A DNA stretch of 64,000 nt from Ascoidea asiatica (taxonomy: Eukaryota > Ascomycota > Saccharomycetes > Ascoideales > Ascoideaceae). Both the position numbers and the translations under genes were made by a program. The stretch lies in contig BCKQ01000003.1 of NCBI GenBank assembly GCA_001600695.1, positions 1,649,934-1,713,933 of the forward strand. Reading direction: 5' to 3'. The notes under the pieces are model-generated. The model was not told where the DNA came from and made no database searches. It saw only the letters and a program-made list of their open reading frames with translations. Position 1 is the stretch's first letter, and the number at the start of each line of letters is the position of its first letter. Below are positions 9,763-21,000 of this stretch, piece by piece.

Positions 9763-11964
9763 ATGTGGCTATCTTATAATTCCATAATCCTTCATATTAC
9801 TTTCATATTATTTATATCTAAAGTATATTCATTTCCTGCTTCAATAGGTAATTCAAATACAAAATCTCGTAAGAATAATGATGATTTTGAATTACCTGGT
9901 TCTTTAACTTTGAAGAACTTTAATTCAATAACTAGAGAAGGTTTACATTTCATAGAATTTTATTCTCCATATTGTAGTCATTGTAAAGATTTAGCTCCAA
10001 TATGGAAAAAAACTTATAAAACTTTTTATTCAGATCCTGAATTTGATAGTTTAAATATTTTCATGCATCAAGTTAATTGTGTTGAAAATGGTGATTTATG
10101 TACTCAAGAAGTTATAAAATCTTATCCAAGTTTAAGATTATATGGTGGTAATGAATTTATAAAAAATTATCCAAAAGAATTTAATAGAAAACAACAAGAT
10201 TTTTTAACTTTCTTAAGAGATAGTTCTTTTGAATATAATAATTTACAAGATTTAAAATTACCAAGTAAATCTAAATTATTATCTTCTGATGAACTTATAC
10301 AAATAATTTATGGTAAAAAATCTGATAAAAATCCAATTTTAATATCTTTTTGGCCTTCAAATGATAATCAATTTAAAGAAAATAATTTTAATTTAAAATT
10401 ATGTCCAAATTGTAAAGAATTCAAAGGACTTTGGAATATGTTATCAAATCATTTAGATAAAACTATTCAAACTGGTCATTTTAATTGTTATTTAAATCCA
10501 AGAATTTGTAAACAATTAAATTTAGATAATTTATCATTAAAATCAAATTTAGAAAATATTCAACCAGAAATTTTAATGATTTTACCAAAGGAAAATTCAA
10601 AAAATAATATAATTAAATATAATAATAATAATGAAAAAAATAAAAAAAAAATTGTTGAATGGACAAAAAGATTAATTCAAAATGAAAAATTTGAATTAAT
10701 TAATCCAACTCAATTATCAAAAAAAATGGATTTAGTTACAAAATTAAAAAAAAATCCAAAATCAAATTCATTATTAGATTTACCTTTTGATAAAAATAAC
10801 AAAAATAAAATTTCATTTATTTATTATTATAATAATGATTATAATTTAGATAATCAAGATTATGAAATTTTAGATTCAATTATGGAAATTATTATGGATT
10901 TACCAAATACTTATCTTTATAGATCAAATAATAGTGATTTTTTAAAATTACAAGAAGAACATGAAAAAAATTTATTAGATTTTATTCATTATAATGAAAG
11001 TGAAAAAATTAAAGAGTTTAATAATGAAAGATTTAATAGTGAAAGTATAACTGGATTTCCAACTTTATTATGTTTTAAAGATAATTCATTAATTAGTTCA
11101 AAATTAATTAATTTTAATAAACCAGATCTTTTAAATGATAAAATTTTAAAACCATTTATTTATAAAAATTCATTTGGATTAATTAATGAATTTAATAAAA
11201 ATTTTTATAAAAAAATTCAAAATTTTAAAAATTTACCAAATTCAAATGGTGGAAAGGAATTAGATAAATTAGTTATATTATTTATTGATAGTAAAAAACA
11301 AAAAGAAGAAAAAATTACTTATTCAATGTTAAAATATTCAATGGCAGCTCATGATTTTGATTATAATAAAAAAGAGAAAATTTTTGAAAATTCAAATAAA
11401 AATAAAAAAAATCATAATAAATTAAAAGATAATAAGAAATATGGAGATGCAATTTTTTCATTTGTTGATTTATCAAATTTAGATAGTTATGAACTTATAG
11501 AAAATTTAGGATATGATAAAGATTTAAAATCAGGAGAAAAATATAAAGAAGATGATGTAATAATTGTTGAAATTAATAGAAAAAATAAAAATAAATATTA
11601 TTATAAAAATAATTTTTTAAATGAGATTTTAATTAATGAACCATATAAATTAAGAAAAACTTTAATGGAAATTACATTTAATGAAAGCGATAATAATAAA
11701 ATAAATAAAATTTTAATTAATAGTCCATTTTCAGGAAAATTATTATTTATGAATATAATTCATGAATATGGATTTAAAGGATATATTATAATGATTTTAA
11801 TTTTATTTATTTTGATTAAAGGATTTAAAATATTTAAAAATTATTTAAGACATTATAAATATAAAAAATTAAATGGTAATAATAAAGGAAATAATGGTGG
11901 TAGTTTATTACCAATAAGTTTAAATTTACAAAATGAAAGTAATGGAAATCGTAAACTTACATAA
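9763..11964 (+). CDS. EPS1: ER membrane protein disulfide isomerase, Eps1-like
   Basis: 733 residues from ATG 9763. The open frame extends upstream through a TCAA repeat with no ATG, and the chosen start gives a proper signal peptide (about residues 4-23, hydrophobic, ending VYSFPAS). The first thioredoxin domain has EFYSPYCSHC with the active-site CSHC at 71-74. A second redox motif, CPNC, lies near residue 220. A single transmembrane helix (GYIIMILILFILIKGF) lies near the C-terminus with a basic cytosolic tail. This matches yeast Eps1 (about 700 residues), a membrane-anchored PDI in ER quality control. The middle is Asn/Lys-rich and poorly conserved. It converges with BET1, 179 bases apart. 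Confidence 0.85.
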   Translation: MWLSYNSIILHITFILFISKVYSFPASIGNSNTKSRKNNDDFELPGSLTLKNFNSITREGLHFIEFYSPYCSHCKDLAPIWKKTYKTFYSDPEFDSLNIFMHQVNCVENGDLCTQEVIKSYPSLRLYGGNEFIKNYPKEFNRKQQDFLTFLRDSSFEYNNLQDLKLPSKSKLLSSDELIQIIYGKKSDKNPILISFWPSNDNQFKENNFNLKLCPNCKEFKGLWNMLSNHLDKTIQTGHFNCYLNPRICKQLNLDNLSLKSNLENIQPEILMILPKENSKNNIIKYNNNNEKNKKKIVEWTKRLIQNEKFELINPTQLSKKMDLVTKLKKNPKSNSLLDLPFDKNNKNKISFIYYYNNDYNLDNQDYEILDSIMEIIMDLPNTYLYRSNNSDFLKLQEEHEKNLLDFIHYNESEKIKEFNNERFNSESITGFPTLLCFKDNSLISSKLINFNKPDLLNDKILKPFIYKNSFGLINEFNKNFYKKIQNFKNLPNSNGGKELDKLVILFIDSKKQKEEKITYSMLKYSMAAHDFDYNKKEKIFENSNKNKKNHNKLKDNKKYGDAIFSFVDLSNLDSYELIENLGYDKDLKSGEKYKEDDVIIVEINRKNKNKYYYKNNFLNEILINEPYKLRKTLMEITFNESDNNKINKILINSPFSGKLLFMNIIHEYGFKGYIIMILILFILIKGFKIFKNYLRHYKYKKLNGNNKGNNGGSLLPISLNLQNESNGNRKLT

Positions 11965-12103
11965 TAAATAATATAATAATAATAAAATAAATGATGAAAG
12001 ATAAATGTACATTAAATGATTAAGATATGTAGAATTAGAAGTAGAAGTTGAAGTAGACAATGAAGAAAATTTTAGTTAAAAAATGAAGTGAAAAGAAGTG
12101 AAA

Positions 12104-12130
12104 GTTAAGTTAAGTTAAGTTAAGTTAAGT
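12104..12130. repeat. GTTAA pentamer repeat between convergent EPS1 and BET1
   Basis: Five GTTAA units in the short 3'-3' spacer, starting 140 bases after the EPS1 stop and ending 14 bases before the BET1 stop. Such tracts often sit in yeast terminators; no function is assigned. Confidence 0.8.
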
Positions 12131-12143
12131 TTAATTATTTTTA

Positions 12144-12761
12144 TTAAAATATCCAAGAATAAAAAAAGAATAAGAATACAAAAGTGAAGAAAAATAACCA
12201 AATTTTCCAAGATATACCAGCTTTTTTACTCATTATTAACATATTATTAAAAGTTGATTTTAATCTCAGACTTGTTGAATTAAAAGTATTTTCTAAATCA
12301 GATAAATTTGTTGATTTAATTTCATCACCCATTTTTAAAGTTAATTTTTTTAAAGCTTTAACTTTTTCAGTCATCATGTTAACATTATTATCATTTTGAG
12401 ATTCTAAATTTGAAAAAATTGTATCATTATATGGATTTATTGAATTTTTACTAAATGTTGATTTTGAAAGTTTTGATATAAAAAAATTATTATTATTATT
12501 ATTATTATTATTATTTGAAGAACTATTTAAATCATCATAGGGTGAAGAAATTCTTGAATTTGATTGATATAAATCATTATTACTACCATATATAGAAGTT
12601 GAATTATTATTATTATAAATTGAGGAATGATTATTATTTAAATTAGTACTATTATTACTATATATTGAAGATGGAGTTGTTATTCTTGAAGGAGGTAAAT
12701 CTCCAAATAAAGCAGTTCTATCTCTTTGATAAGCTTGAGTTGAATATCTTCCTGAGCTCAT
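12144..12761 (-). CDS. BET1: ER-Golgi Qc-SNARE Bet1
   Basis: 205 residues. It begins MSSGRYSTQAYQRDRTALFG, like yeast Bet1 (MSSRF..AYQRDTGRTQLFG). The SNARE motif is in the last 80 residues (EKVKALKKLTLKMGDEI, then LENTFNSTSLRLKSTFNNM), followed by KKAGISWKIW and a C-terminal transmembrane anchor. Bet1 pairs with Sed5, Bos1 and Sec22 for ER-to-Golgi vesicle fusion. It is longer than the usual 142 residues because of an Asn/Ser insert (about residues 35-95, including a poly-Asn run encoded by a TTA repeat). The 28-bp array at 13172-13339 lies 410-580 bases upstream of the start. Confidence 0.93.
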   Translation of the reverse strand: MSSGRYSTQAYQRDRTALFGDLPPSRITTPSSIYSNNSTNLNNNHSSIYNNNNSTSIYGSNNDLYQSNSRISSPYDDLNSSSNNNNNNNNNNFFISKLSKSTFSKNSINPYNDTIFSNLESQNDNNVNMMTEKVKALKKLTLKMGDEIKSTNLSDLENTFNSTSLRLKSTFNNMLIMSKKAGISWKIWLFFFTFVFLFFFYSWIF

Positions 12762-13485
12762 ATTTGAATAATTTTATATTTGTGTATTTATTGTATTTAT
12801 TGAATATGTATTTGATTTTATATCTGTACTTTTGAATAAAGTTAAAAGGTCTATAGAACTAGAATATATTTAATGAGAACTGATAAAAGAAATTAGATAA
12901 GATCTGTGCAAATAAATAGAGTAAATGAATTAATTAAGAAAGAAGATATGATATGATATGATATGAAATAAAATAAAAACAAATAAAGTAAGATAGAATA
13001 AATAATTAAATACAATAAACAAATAAACATAAGTAAATCTGTGGTTTCAATTTATTCGTTTTCTGCTCCCGAGAATAAGCTGCTACTGTCACTGTTACTG
13101 TTACGTAGTCGTCGTGTAAAAACGCTGTTAATGTTGGGCGGCAGTCGCGTGACCAGAAAAAAAAAGAATCAGAGACCAGAAAAGTGGGTCTTATTAAATG
13201 AGACCAAAACATTGGGTCTTTTATAGTGAAACCATAAACACGGTTCCTTTAAACTGAGACCGGTTTAGTGTGTCTTTTATATTGAGACCAGAATAACGGT
13301 TTTCCTGTTTTGAGACCAGAACATTGGGATATTTACTTTTATATTTCATTTATATTTTATTTATATATTTATATATTTATTATCTATTCTATTCTATTCT
13401 ATTTAGCTTATTGATTGAATACTTATTGATTAAATACTCATTGATTATAGACTTCTTTATATACTTATACTTACTTATTAATGGA
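12762..13485. promoter_or_regulatory. Region between BET1 5' end and ARO8 3' end
   Basis: About 720 bases that contain the BET1 promoter and the ARO8 terminator. It has a GC-richer patch at 13040-13160, the 28-bp dyad array at 13172-13339, and a T-rich, TATTC-repeat stretch at about 13340-13400. Short ORFs here overlap each other on both strands and are not supported. Confidence 0.5.
13172..13339. repeat. Six-unit 28-bp tandem array of inverted half-sites
   Basis: Units start at 13172, 13200, 13228, 13256, 13284 and 13312, each exactly 28 bases. Five begin GAGACC and one GAAACC. Units 1 and 2 have a full dyad AGACC-N9-GGTCT; in the others the right half has decayed (GTTCC, TGTCT, GTTTT, GGATA). 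Left and right half-sites are therefore spaced every 14 bases along the array. This suggests a multi-site binding array for a dimeric factor upstream of BET1, though a terminator-linked hairpin cluster for ARO8 is also possible. There are no spacers, so it is not a CRISPR array. Confidence 0.85.
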
Positions 13486-14179
13486 TTAATCTTGAATGTT
13501 GTATTCTTCTTTAAGAGCAATGGAGAATCTTTCAATACCTTTGACTAATTCAGGCATTGGAACAGCAGCATAAGTACCTCTAAAGAAAATAAAATTATCT
13601 TTTTCACTATAATTATCAATAATATATTGTTGAGGAGGATTAGTATTACCCTTTGAAACAAACCAAGAACCTGGGATCATTAAACAACCTTTTTTTAAAG
13701 ATTTTTGATAAATTGCATCTTCAACTTTTAAAGGATCATTATTAAATTCAGTTTTAAATAAAGGATGTTTTGAAGCATCAATTTTAAAAGTGAAAAACAT
13801 ACCTGCAATTGGTGGTGTAAATGAAACAATATTTAATGGTAAAAATTTATATAATGCATCAATTGTAATATTACGATTATTTGTATAAACTTTTCTAATA
13901 CCAATTAACCAATCAATAAAACCATCTTGACCCCAACGTTGTAAAGTACCATTTATAATTGTTGAAGTAAAACCACATGGAGCTTGAGCAGAAACTTCTT
14001 GAATTCTAATAAATCTTTCTAATAATTTTTTTTGACCAGTTATCCAACCAAATCTTGTACCTGGAGCTAAAGTTTTTGAAGCTGAATCAAATCTAATAAC
14101 TCTACCATCTGTATCAAGAGATAAAAATGTTGGAATTAAAGAATTTATAAATTCTTTATGAGATAAATTTGAATTAGTT

Positions 14180-14210
<31 letters not shown>

Positions 14211-15051
14211 ATCTATTTCTTGAATATTTATCCATTTGTAAAAAATAATAAGGTTCATCTTCAATTAAAATTAAATCATGTTTTTGAATAATTTTATAAA
14301 TTTTTTTTCTTCTTTCTAATGGAATTGAAAAGCCAGTTGGATTTTGACCAGTTGGAATTAAATAAATTAATTTTGGTTTTAAAATTGTATTATTAAAAGA
14401 ATTCCAATTATTTAATAAATTTTCTAAATCTTCTGGAATTAAACCATTTGAATCCATTTTTATAGGAATTGTTGAAATTGATTGAGCATTTGCAGCTTCT
14501 AAAGCAGATGGAAAAGTATGTTCTTCAACTAAAATTGAATCACCTTTATTACAAAAATTTCTTAAAACATTATCCCAAGCTTGAGTTGCACCAGTATTTG
14601 CAATAATATCCCAATCTTTATATGGTATATTAAAATTATTTATAATTTCAGTATGTTTTTTTAAAAATGAAATTAATTCAGGTTGACCTTCAGTATAACC
14701 ATATTGTAAAGCTCTTGATAATGGAATATCATTAATTAAATTATTTTGATTTTTATTATTAATATTATTATTAATTTTTTTATTAATTGTAACATTATTA
14801 ATATCTTTTAAATCATTTGATATATAACCTATACCATTTTTAAAAGGTGGTAATGGAGTTTGAATATTAATTTGATTAAATGGAAAATAATCAGATAATG
14901 GTAAACCACCACCTAAGAAAACTAAATCAGGTTCAGAAAAATATTTAAAAGCAGATTTTAATGGAGATTCATTTCTTCTTTTTGATTCTTCAGAAAGTAA
15001 ATGATATAAATCTTTTGCATATGGTTTTCCAATTTCTTCAGATACTGTCAT
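13486..15051 (-). CDS. ARO8: Aromatic amino acid aminotransferase I
   Basis: 521 residues, fold-type I PLP aminotransferase close to yeast Aro8 (2-aminoadipate and aromatic transaminase). The N-terminus has KPYAKDLYHLLSEESKRR and LGGGLPLSDYFPF. The cofactor region includes NTGATQAWDN, IPTGQNPTGFS, IEDEPYYFLQM, and the Schiff-base lysine in DSASKTLAPGTRFGW. The C-terminal domain has ISF-type PIAGMFFTFKID and FFRGTYA. Insertions are an Asn run near residue 95 and a poly-Thr run near 280 (a TAG repeat on the plus strand), both outside conserved blocks. It catalyses transamination of Phe, Tyr and Trp with 2-oxo acids. It is divergent from BNA2, with a Gcn4-type site between them. Confidence 0.94.
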
Positions 15052-15267
15052 TTTATTTTATTTTATTTTATTTTATTTTGTTTTGTTTATTTTATTTTTA
15101 AAGTTTTTTAAAGTTTTATATATATATATATATATATATGAGAAATATAGTTGATATAATATAATATAATGAGTAAATAAATTATTATTTTATTATATTT
15201 AAATTGAAATATAATTGAAGAAATAATTACTAGTCTTTATATAGAGGGAAAAATGACTGAATTTAAG

Positions 15268-15334
15268 ACAATTACAATTACAATTACAATTACAATTTTA
15301 ATTTTAATTTTAATTTCAATTTCAACTTCAATTT
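15268..15334. repeat. Hexamer repeat ACAATT grading into ATTTTA/ATTTCA
   Basis: Five perfect ACAATT units are followed by ATTTTA, ATTTCA and related hexamers. It lies in the ARO8-proximal half of the divergent promoter region. It is a simple repeat with no assigned role. Confidence 0.85.
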
Positions 15335-15541
15335 AAAATGAAAAGTGAAAAGAAATTGAATTAGGAAGGAAAGGCTTTTGAAAAAGTTAATTTGAAAACT
15401 TAAATAATTTTATGTTCTCAATAGCAGAGATAATTCGTATAATAAGTAAACTTGGATGATATAATACTAATATTAATGATAATAAAAGTGTATTGATAAC
15501 GTTGGTTGAATGAAATATTCAATAAATTTATTTCAAATAAT

Positions 15542-15586
15542 GAAATATTTCAAATATTTCAAATATTTCAAGCATTTCAAGCATTG
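15542..15586. repeat. 9-bp AATATTTCA / AGCATTTCA tandem repeat
   Basis: Five imperfect 9-base units in direct order upstream of ARO8. It is a non-coding simple repeat. Confidence 0.8.
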
Positions 15587-15778
15587 ATTTTGTGATATTC
15601 AAACGAGAGACAAAAGAAAAAAGCACAGAAAGCAGAGGAGAGCACGGGTATTGTCGCTGGAAGTGGAATAAAGATAAAAGAAGAATATGTGCTCAAAGCT
15701 TAGAAGTATACCACAAAGTCAGCTTTTACACCTGTAAAAAGGAAATACTTTGACTGTAAGCGTGTTTGTTTTCATAAG

Positions 15779-15785
15779 TGACTCA
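15779..15785. promoter_or_regulatory. TGACTCA (Gcn4-type) site between ARO8 and BNA2
   Basis: Perfect TGACTCA, 728 bases from the ARO8 start and about 655 from the BNA2 start. Gcn4 activates amino acid biosynthetic genes, including ARO8-type genes, in yeast. The assignment here rests on the motif only. Confidence 0.5.
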
Positions 15786-16439
15786 CTCAAAAACAGAAAT
15801 CTAAGGTTTCTACGGCTGAGCATGATTATTAATGGCTATTAATGGTTAAAGCTGGGTAAGGTGTCAATGCTCATAACGGGATTGCACGGCATTAAACGCA
15901 AACTAAGCAAGACCCACTAGAGTAGTTTTTAGGTGTATAACCACGTGGGTGGGTGTACCATTTTTGAGGATCTACCACTAGTGTGGGTGCAATGCCAGAT
16001 TGTTTCCGGGGCGATCTTTTTGTCCAGCGACCGTTTTTCCGCGCACACAAAACCGTCAAAAAACCAGTGTGGATCTGGTTCCGGGCGGCTGCTGCTTTTG
16101 GGTTTCGGCCCTCCTGCAGCTCGTATTTTCCTGCCCTGCGATTGGCTGGGCTGCGTCGGGTGTGCACCCGCTGCGAGATGACCTGATTTGCCTGTTCCGG
16201 AAATTCGCGTCCTCCTTTTTTTATTTGTTTTTTTCACTTTTTCACTTTTTCATTCTTTCGTTTACTTTCAGTTTTTTGATTCACTGAATGATGAGTTTGA
16301 TTGTTTATTTCATTTCATATAAAAGTTACTTACTTACTTCATTCATTCATCACTTTTCTTAGATAATAATATCCAATCGCTACTTATTCTCTATTCTCTA
16401 TTCTCTATAAATCCATACTATCATTCAATCTATTATAAA

Positions 16440-16863
16440 ATGAATCTGGACTTTAAGATACCAAAATTGGAAGATTATGATATATCTCCAGAAACTGGTT
16501 TTGTACCAGATCATTATCCATTACAAAAATTACCACAATTATATTATAAACCATGGGAAGATTTAATTTCAAATTTACCTTCATTAATATTATCAAAAAA
16601 AATAAGAAAAAAAATAGATTTAAATTTAAAAACTTTATCAATAAATAATTTAAAAAATTTATCTCAATATAGAAGAGCATATCAAATTTTATCTTTTTTA
16701 ACTCATGCTTATGTTTGGGCTTATAATGAATCTCCTGTTGAAATTTTACCACCTCAATTATCTTTACCTTTTATTCAAGTTTCAAATTATTTAAGATTAC
16801 CTCCAGTTGCAACTTATTCTGCTTTATGTCTTTGGAATTTTAAATCAATAATATCTTTATCTG

Positions 16864-16913
<50 letters not shown>

Positions 16914-18071
16914 TTTGATAAAATTGATATAAATAATATTGATATTGATGATATAACTACAATAAATACTTTTACTGGTTCTATTGATGAATCTTGGTTT
17001 TATTTAGTTAGTGTAATATTTGAAATTAAAGGTTCAAAAACTTTAAATTTAGCTTTAAATTGTTTAAAAAATGCAAATGATTTAAATTTTAAAGATTTAA
17101 TTCTAAATTTACAATCTTTAGCTCAATCAATTGATAATTTAGGTTCAATATTATTAAAAATGCAAGAAATGTGTGATCCTCATATATTTTATTTTAGAAT
17201 TAGACCATTTTTAGCAGGTTGGAAAAATATGAATGAATTTGGTTTAAATTCAAATGGTTTAAATTATGGTAATGAAAATTTTAAAGATATTAGATCTTAT
17301 TCTGGTGGTTCAAATGCTCAATCAACTTTAATTCAAGCTTTAGATATTATTTTAAATATTAATCATTATTCAACAAATAATAATATAGACACTGATAATG
17401 ATAATGATAATGACCATGATAAAGATAATGATAGTAGTAATAATTTTATAAATGATATGAGAAATTATATGCCTGGTAAACATAAAGATTTCTTAATTCA
17501 TTTATCTAAAATTAATATTCTTCAATCAATTGTATTCAAATATCAATCAAAATTTCCTGAATTAGCTTTAAGTTATGATGCTTGTGTAGCAATGTTAAAA
17601 TCATTTAGAGATAAGCATATTCAAATTGTTACAAGATATATAATATTACAAGCAAAATTATCAAAAAAATCTGGTTCTTTATCTTCTTCTTTAATTAGAA
17701 CTGGTCTTGCTTCTAAAAAATTAAAACATGATAAAGGTACTGGTGGAACTGCTTTATTACCATTTTTAAAACAATGTAGAGATGAAACTGGTGATGCTGC
17801 TGCTGGTTCTTGGGGTAGAAGAATTTTAACTTCAAATAGTAATAAAAATTCTTCAATAAAATATTTTAAAAATTCATCAAAATCAAAATCAAAATCAATT
17901 TATGATTTAAAACTTGAAAATAAATTAAAAATTTCAAAAAATAATAATGAAGAAGTTGATGATAATCAAAAGGTTAAAGATTCAAATAAAGAAGATTCAA
18001 ATGAAGATAATAAAATGATTATTGGAATGGCAGGATCTTGGATAAGTGATGATGATCTTGGACATTGGTAA
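16440..18071 (+). CDS. BNA2: Indoleamine 2,3-dioxygenase (tryptophan to N-formylkynurenine)
   Basis: 543 residues, heme-dependent IDO family, first step of de novo NAD synthesis from tryptophan. Family signatures are LRLPPVATYSALCLWNF (about 119-135), IDESWFYLVSVIFE, HIFYFRIRPFLAGW, the GGSNAQSTLIQALD block, and NYMPGKHKDFLIHL, followed by the helix with YDACVAMLKSFRDKHIQIVTRYI that ends the catalytic core. Two Asn/Asp low-complexity inserts (about residues 142-160 and 315-335) and a Ser/Lys/Glu-rich tail account for the extra length over the roughly 450-residue yeast protein. Codon 3 is CTG, one of the few CTG codons I saw in the window. It shares a promoter region with ARO8. Confidence 0.93.
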
Positions 18072-21000
18072 TTTTTCTTATCTTCTATTATTTATTTCCT
18101 GTTGTTTTCTTTTCTTTTTTTTCAAATCTATGCTCAATTCAATTATTTTATGCTTTTTTTGTTTTCTTCATTCTTTTCCTTCTTTTCGTTCTTCTTCTGT
18201 CTGAGTAGTGAATTAATCGTATCTCATATTTTGGTGGGTCAGCAGATTTATGTTGCATTTTTCTGTTTCCAAATGAATCTTGACTCTGCTACAAAAATAT
18301 TCTCTCTTTTTTTTGCATTTTCTAAACCTTTTTATTTATTTTCAATTCTTTATTTCTCCATATTCTTCTTCTCATAAAGAATTGTTTTTTTCATCCACGG
18401 ATCTTATTAATTGCTTTATTAATATTCTTATTAGTTACGAAAAATATATTAGTTCATTTACAATTCGTTAATTAAAAACTTTAAATGAAATACTTCAATT
18501 TAAAAAGAGTCAAAATTTCTCAACATTACAATATTTTTGTTTTTTTGATTTTTCACTAAATTTAAATGGTTCCCAATTGAAAGCTTTTTCAAAATTAACT
18601 TCAATTCGACAAATTCGAATAATTATTAAATAATCTACCGAAAATTATTGAAAGAAAATTCAAACTTATCGAATGAAAAGTTACGTTTAATTGAATGCAT
18701 TATTTCGAAGTAGGGTATGATTTAAAATAAATAAATTATAAAGATAATGACCACAAAAGACCAACAATTCAATTTTTTTCATAATTGGGTTAAGATATCC
18801 TTAAATGATATACAGTATTTGAAAGATCAAGATTTTATTGATAACTTATGTTAAAAATGCTCCAATAATTTCATTTTGATTAAGTTTTGGAGTCAATTTT
18901 ATCTCTACAAAATGTATACAGACCTTCTAACTAGACAGTTTATGTCTTTAGTTTATAAAAATTCATTACACTTCTAAAGAGAAATTGTGTATTGAATTTA
19001 ATATCCTATTGTTAAATAGTAAAAAGAGCACTAGAATTATTTAAGAAACTATAACTTTTTTTAAGGCTTTATCTTCGTTTGAACTTATTGAATTATCTGT
19101 CCTTATCAACTCTTAATACTAATCACAATCAACCGACTAATACGCTACAAAGAATCTGAAAAATTTATAATTTTTTAGTTTCTTTTATTTTATTTAAAAA
19201 CATAAATCATACCCTAATTTACCTTTCAGTTTAAATACTGTTTTTTTTTTACAAATTATTGAATGTCATTTTTTTAAAGGAAAAGAAGAATATTATTTTT
19301 ATTTTCTCCTTTATATTCTTTTATATTTCCGAATTTAATATCTATCCCTATGCTTAAAACGTATGTTACTTGAAAACTCCAATAAAAAATAAAAGTAACT
19401 TATATTTACGAAACCAAAAAGTGTCCTAAAGTTTTGGAACAGTTTTAGATTCGAGCTGTATATTTAGTACTGCGTAGCATTTATCATCATTATTTCATTA
19501 AATCAATAAAATGGTTATGCTGCAGACTTCATTTACGAAAAAGAAAATATTATTTCAATGAAGCCTAATATTGTTTATTCCTGTACACACCTTTTCTATT
19601 ATTTTTCAAATTTCATTTCAAATCAATACATTTAATAGCCATTTTTATTGAAAGAATATTAGTTTATGATTGGTTTAAAAATAAAAAAGGGGTAAGAGAT
19701 AAAGTTACTTTTCAGTGATCAGGTTGACGGTTTAGTTTACCTTACAAACCTTTACAGTATCTGTTATATATTCAAACAAGAAATGGATAGAATTTGAAAA
19801 GATAGCTTTTGTTAAGCACTAAAAATATTTACTTCAAACTTTGGTTCTTCCAAATCAAGTTTGATTGGTCTCTTAAAAATTTATTGAATAAGACAATTTG
19901 AAGAAAAATACTGTTAAATTTCATTTTCTTCTCTTTGTTTTTAAGGTTACCGAAAATATCATCTTTTTAAGGTTACAGTATTTAGATGTTAAATCCATAC
20001 ATTTCTTTATCGATTTTATTATTTTACAAGTTTCAAGGTGAATTTTGCCCTAAATTTAGTCAATTGTTCATTGTTGAATTGTACAAAATTTTAAAAAATA
20101 ATTCTGTAAAATTTTAATAGTAATTAAATCACGATGACCCTATTTCGAATAGAAATCAATATTTTTTAAAATCATAATGGAGAATATTACTTTTTAATTT
20201 AGAAGGGATAAGTTTTATGGAATTTTCTGTGTTTAAACTTACAAATGATCAAATAAATTGTGCTTTGTATAGAGAGTAATAGAAATTTTTGATTCAACAT
20301 TACCAGAAAAATCATACTGTAAACGAAAGTGATAGACCAACAAAACAATTTTAGATGTCTAGCATATCAACTTTGGATTAAACATCTCACTTAAGAGTCC
20401 TTCTCTCTAAAAAAGGACATAAGGCAATATATACCTAATTACTTCTTGGATTATGTTATCTTTATAAAAAGACTTGCTTGAGTTATTATCAGTTGGCACA
20501 GTTGTGAATGAAATTACCTTAAGAATTCTTTTATCAGTTTCACTTTTAAAGGCTGAACAAAAACTAAAATGATATTAAATATAAAAAATAAATTCTAAGA
20601 GAGTGAGTGATTTGTGGCTGAAAAGAAGTAATGTAGGATATTCTCCAATATACTCATACCAAACTTTCTAAATATCTATAAACTAAATGAAAAGTACAAC
20701 CATCAAAATTATTTTTCTACAATGTATTCTATTTCCTAATTAAGTTGCGTTGAGGCATAAAAAAGTAAGTAAACTCTGAGCTCGAAGCAACAGATAACAG
20801 TATTCTTAAGCTTTACAGCACTGGATCCTTGCAGTGATATACATAACAGTTAAATAGACACAGCAAAAGGCATTTTCGGGTTTCAGGCGGTCTTAGCAGA
20901 GTTGTGCGTCTTTTGAGGATTTGAGGTTTTGGCCAATAGTTGTTGAACAGGGTTGGAAAAGATTACTTCAGCAAAAGAGTTACTACAAAGCTGCAATTCA

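Larger units (their letters stand above)
15052..16439. promoter_or_regulatory. Shared divergent promoter region of ARO8 and BNA2
   Basis: 1.39 kb. Near ARO8 are a TTTTA pentamer run, a TA run (about 15119-15139), ACAATT/ATTTTA hexamers (15268-15334) and a 9-bp AATATTTCA array (15542-15586). The centre has TGACTCA at 15779-15785. The block 15900-16210 is strongly GC-rich, with CACGTG at 15942-15947, several CCGG/CGG triplets, ATTGG (reverse CCAAT) and a CGGGTG-TG-CACCCG palindrome at about 16157. ORFs on both strands of this block overlap one another and are compositional artefacts. Confidence 0.6.

Noticed and set aside
13172-13339. Short regularly spaced repeat resembling a CRISPR array
   Set aside because: Units are contiguous, with no unique spacers, and diverge from each other; the host is a eukaryote. 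It is kept as a tandem dyad array.
15892-16287. Several overlapping ORFs on both strands (61-102 codons)
   Set aside because: All lie in one GC-rich promoter block, overlap in different frames, and have no domain or conserved motif.
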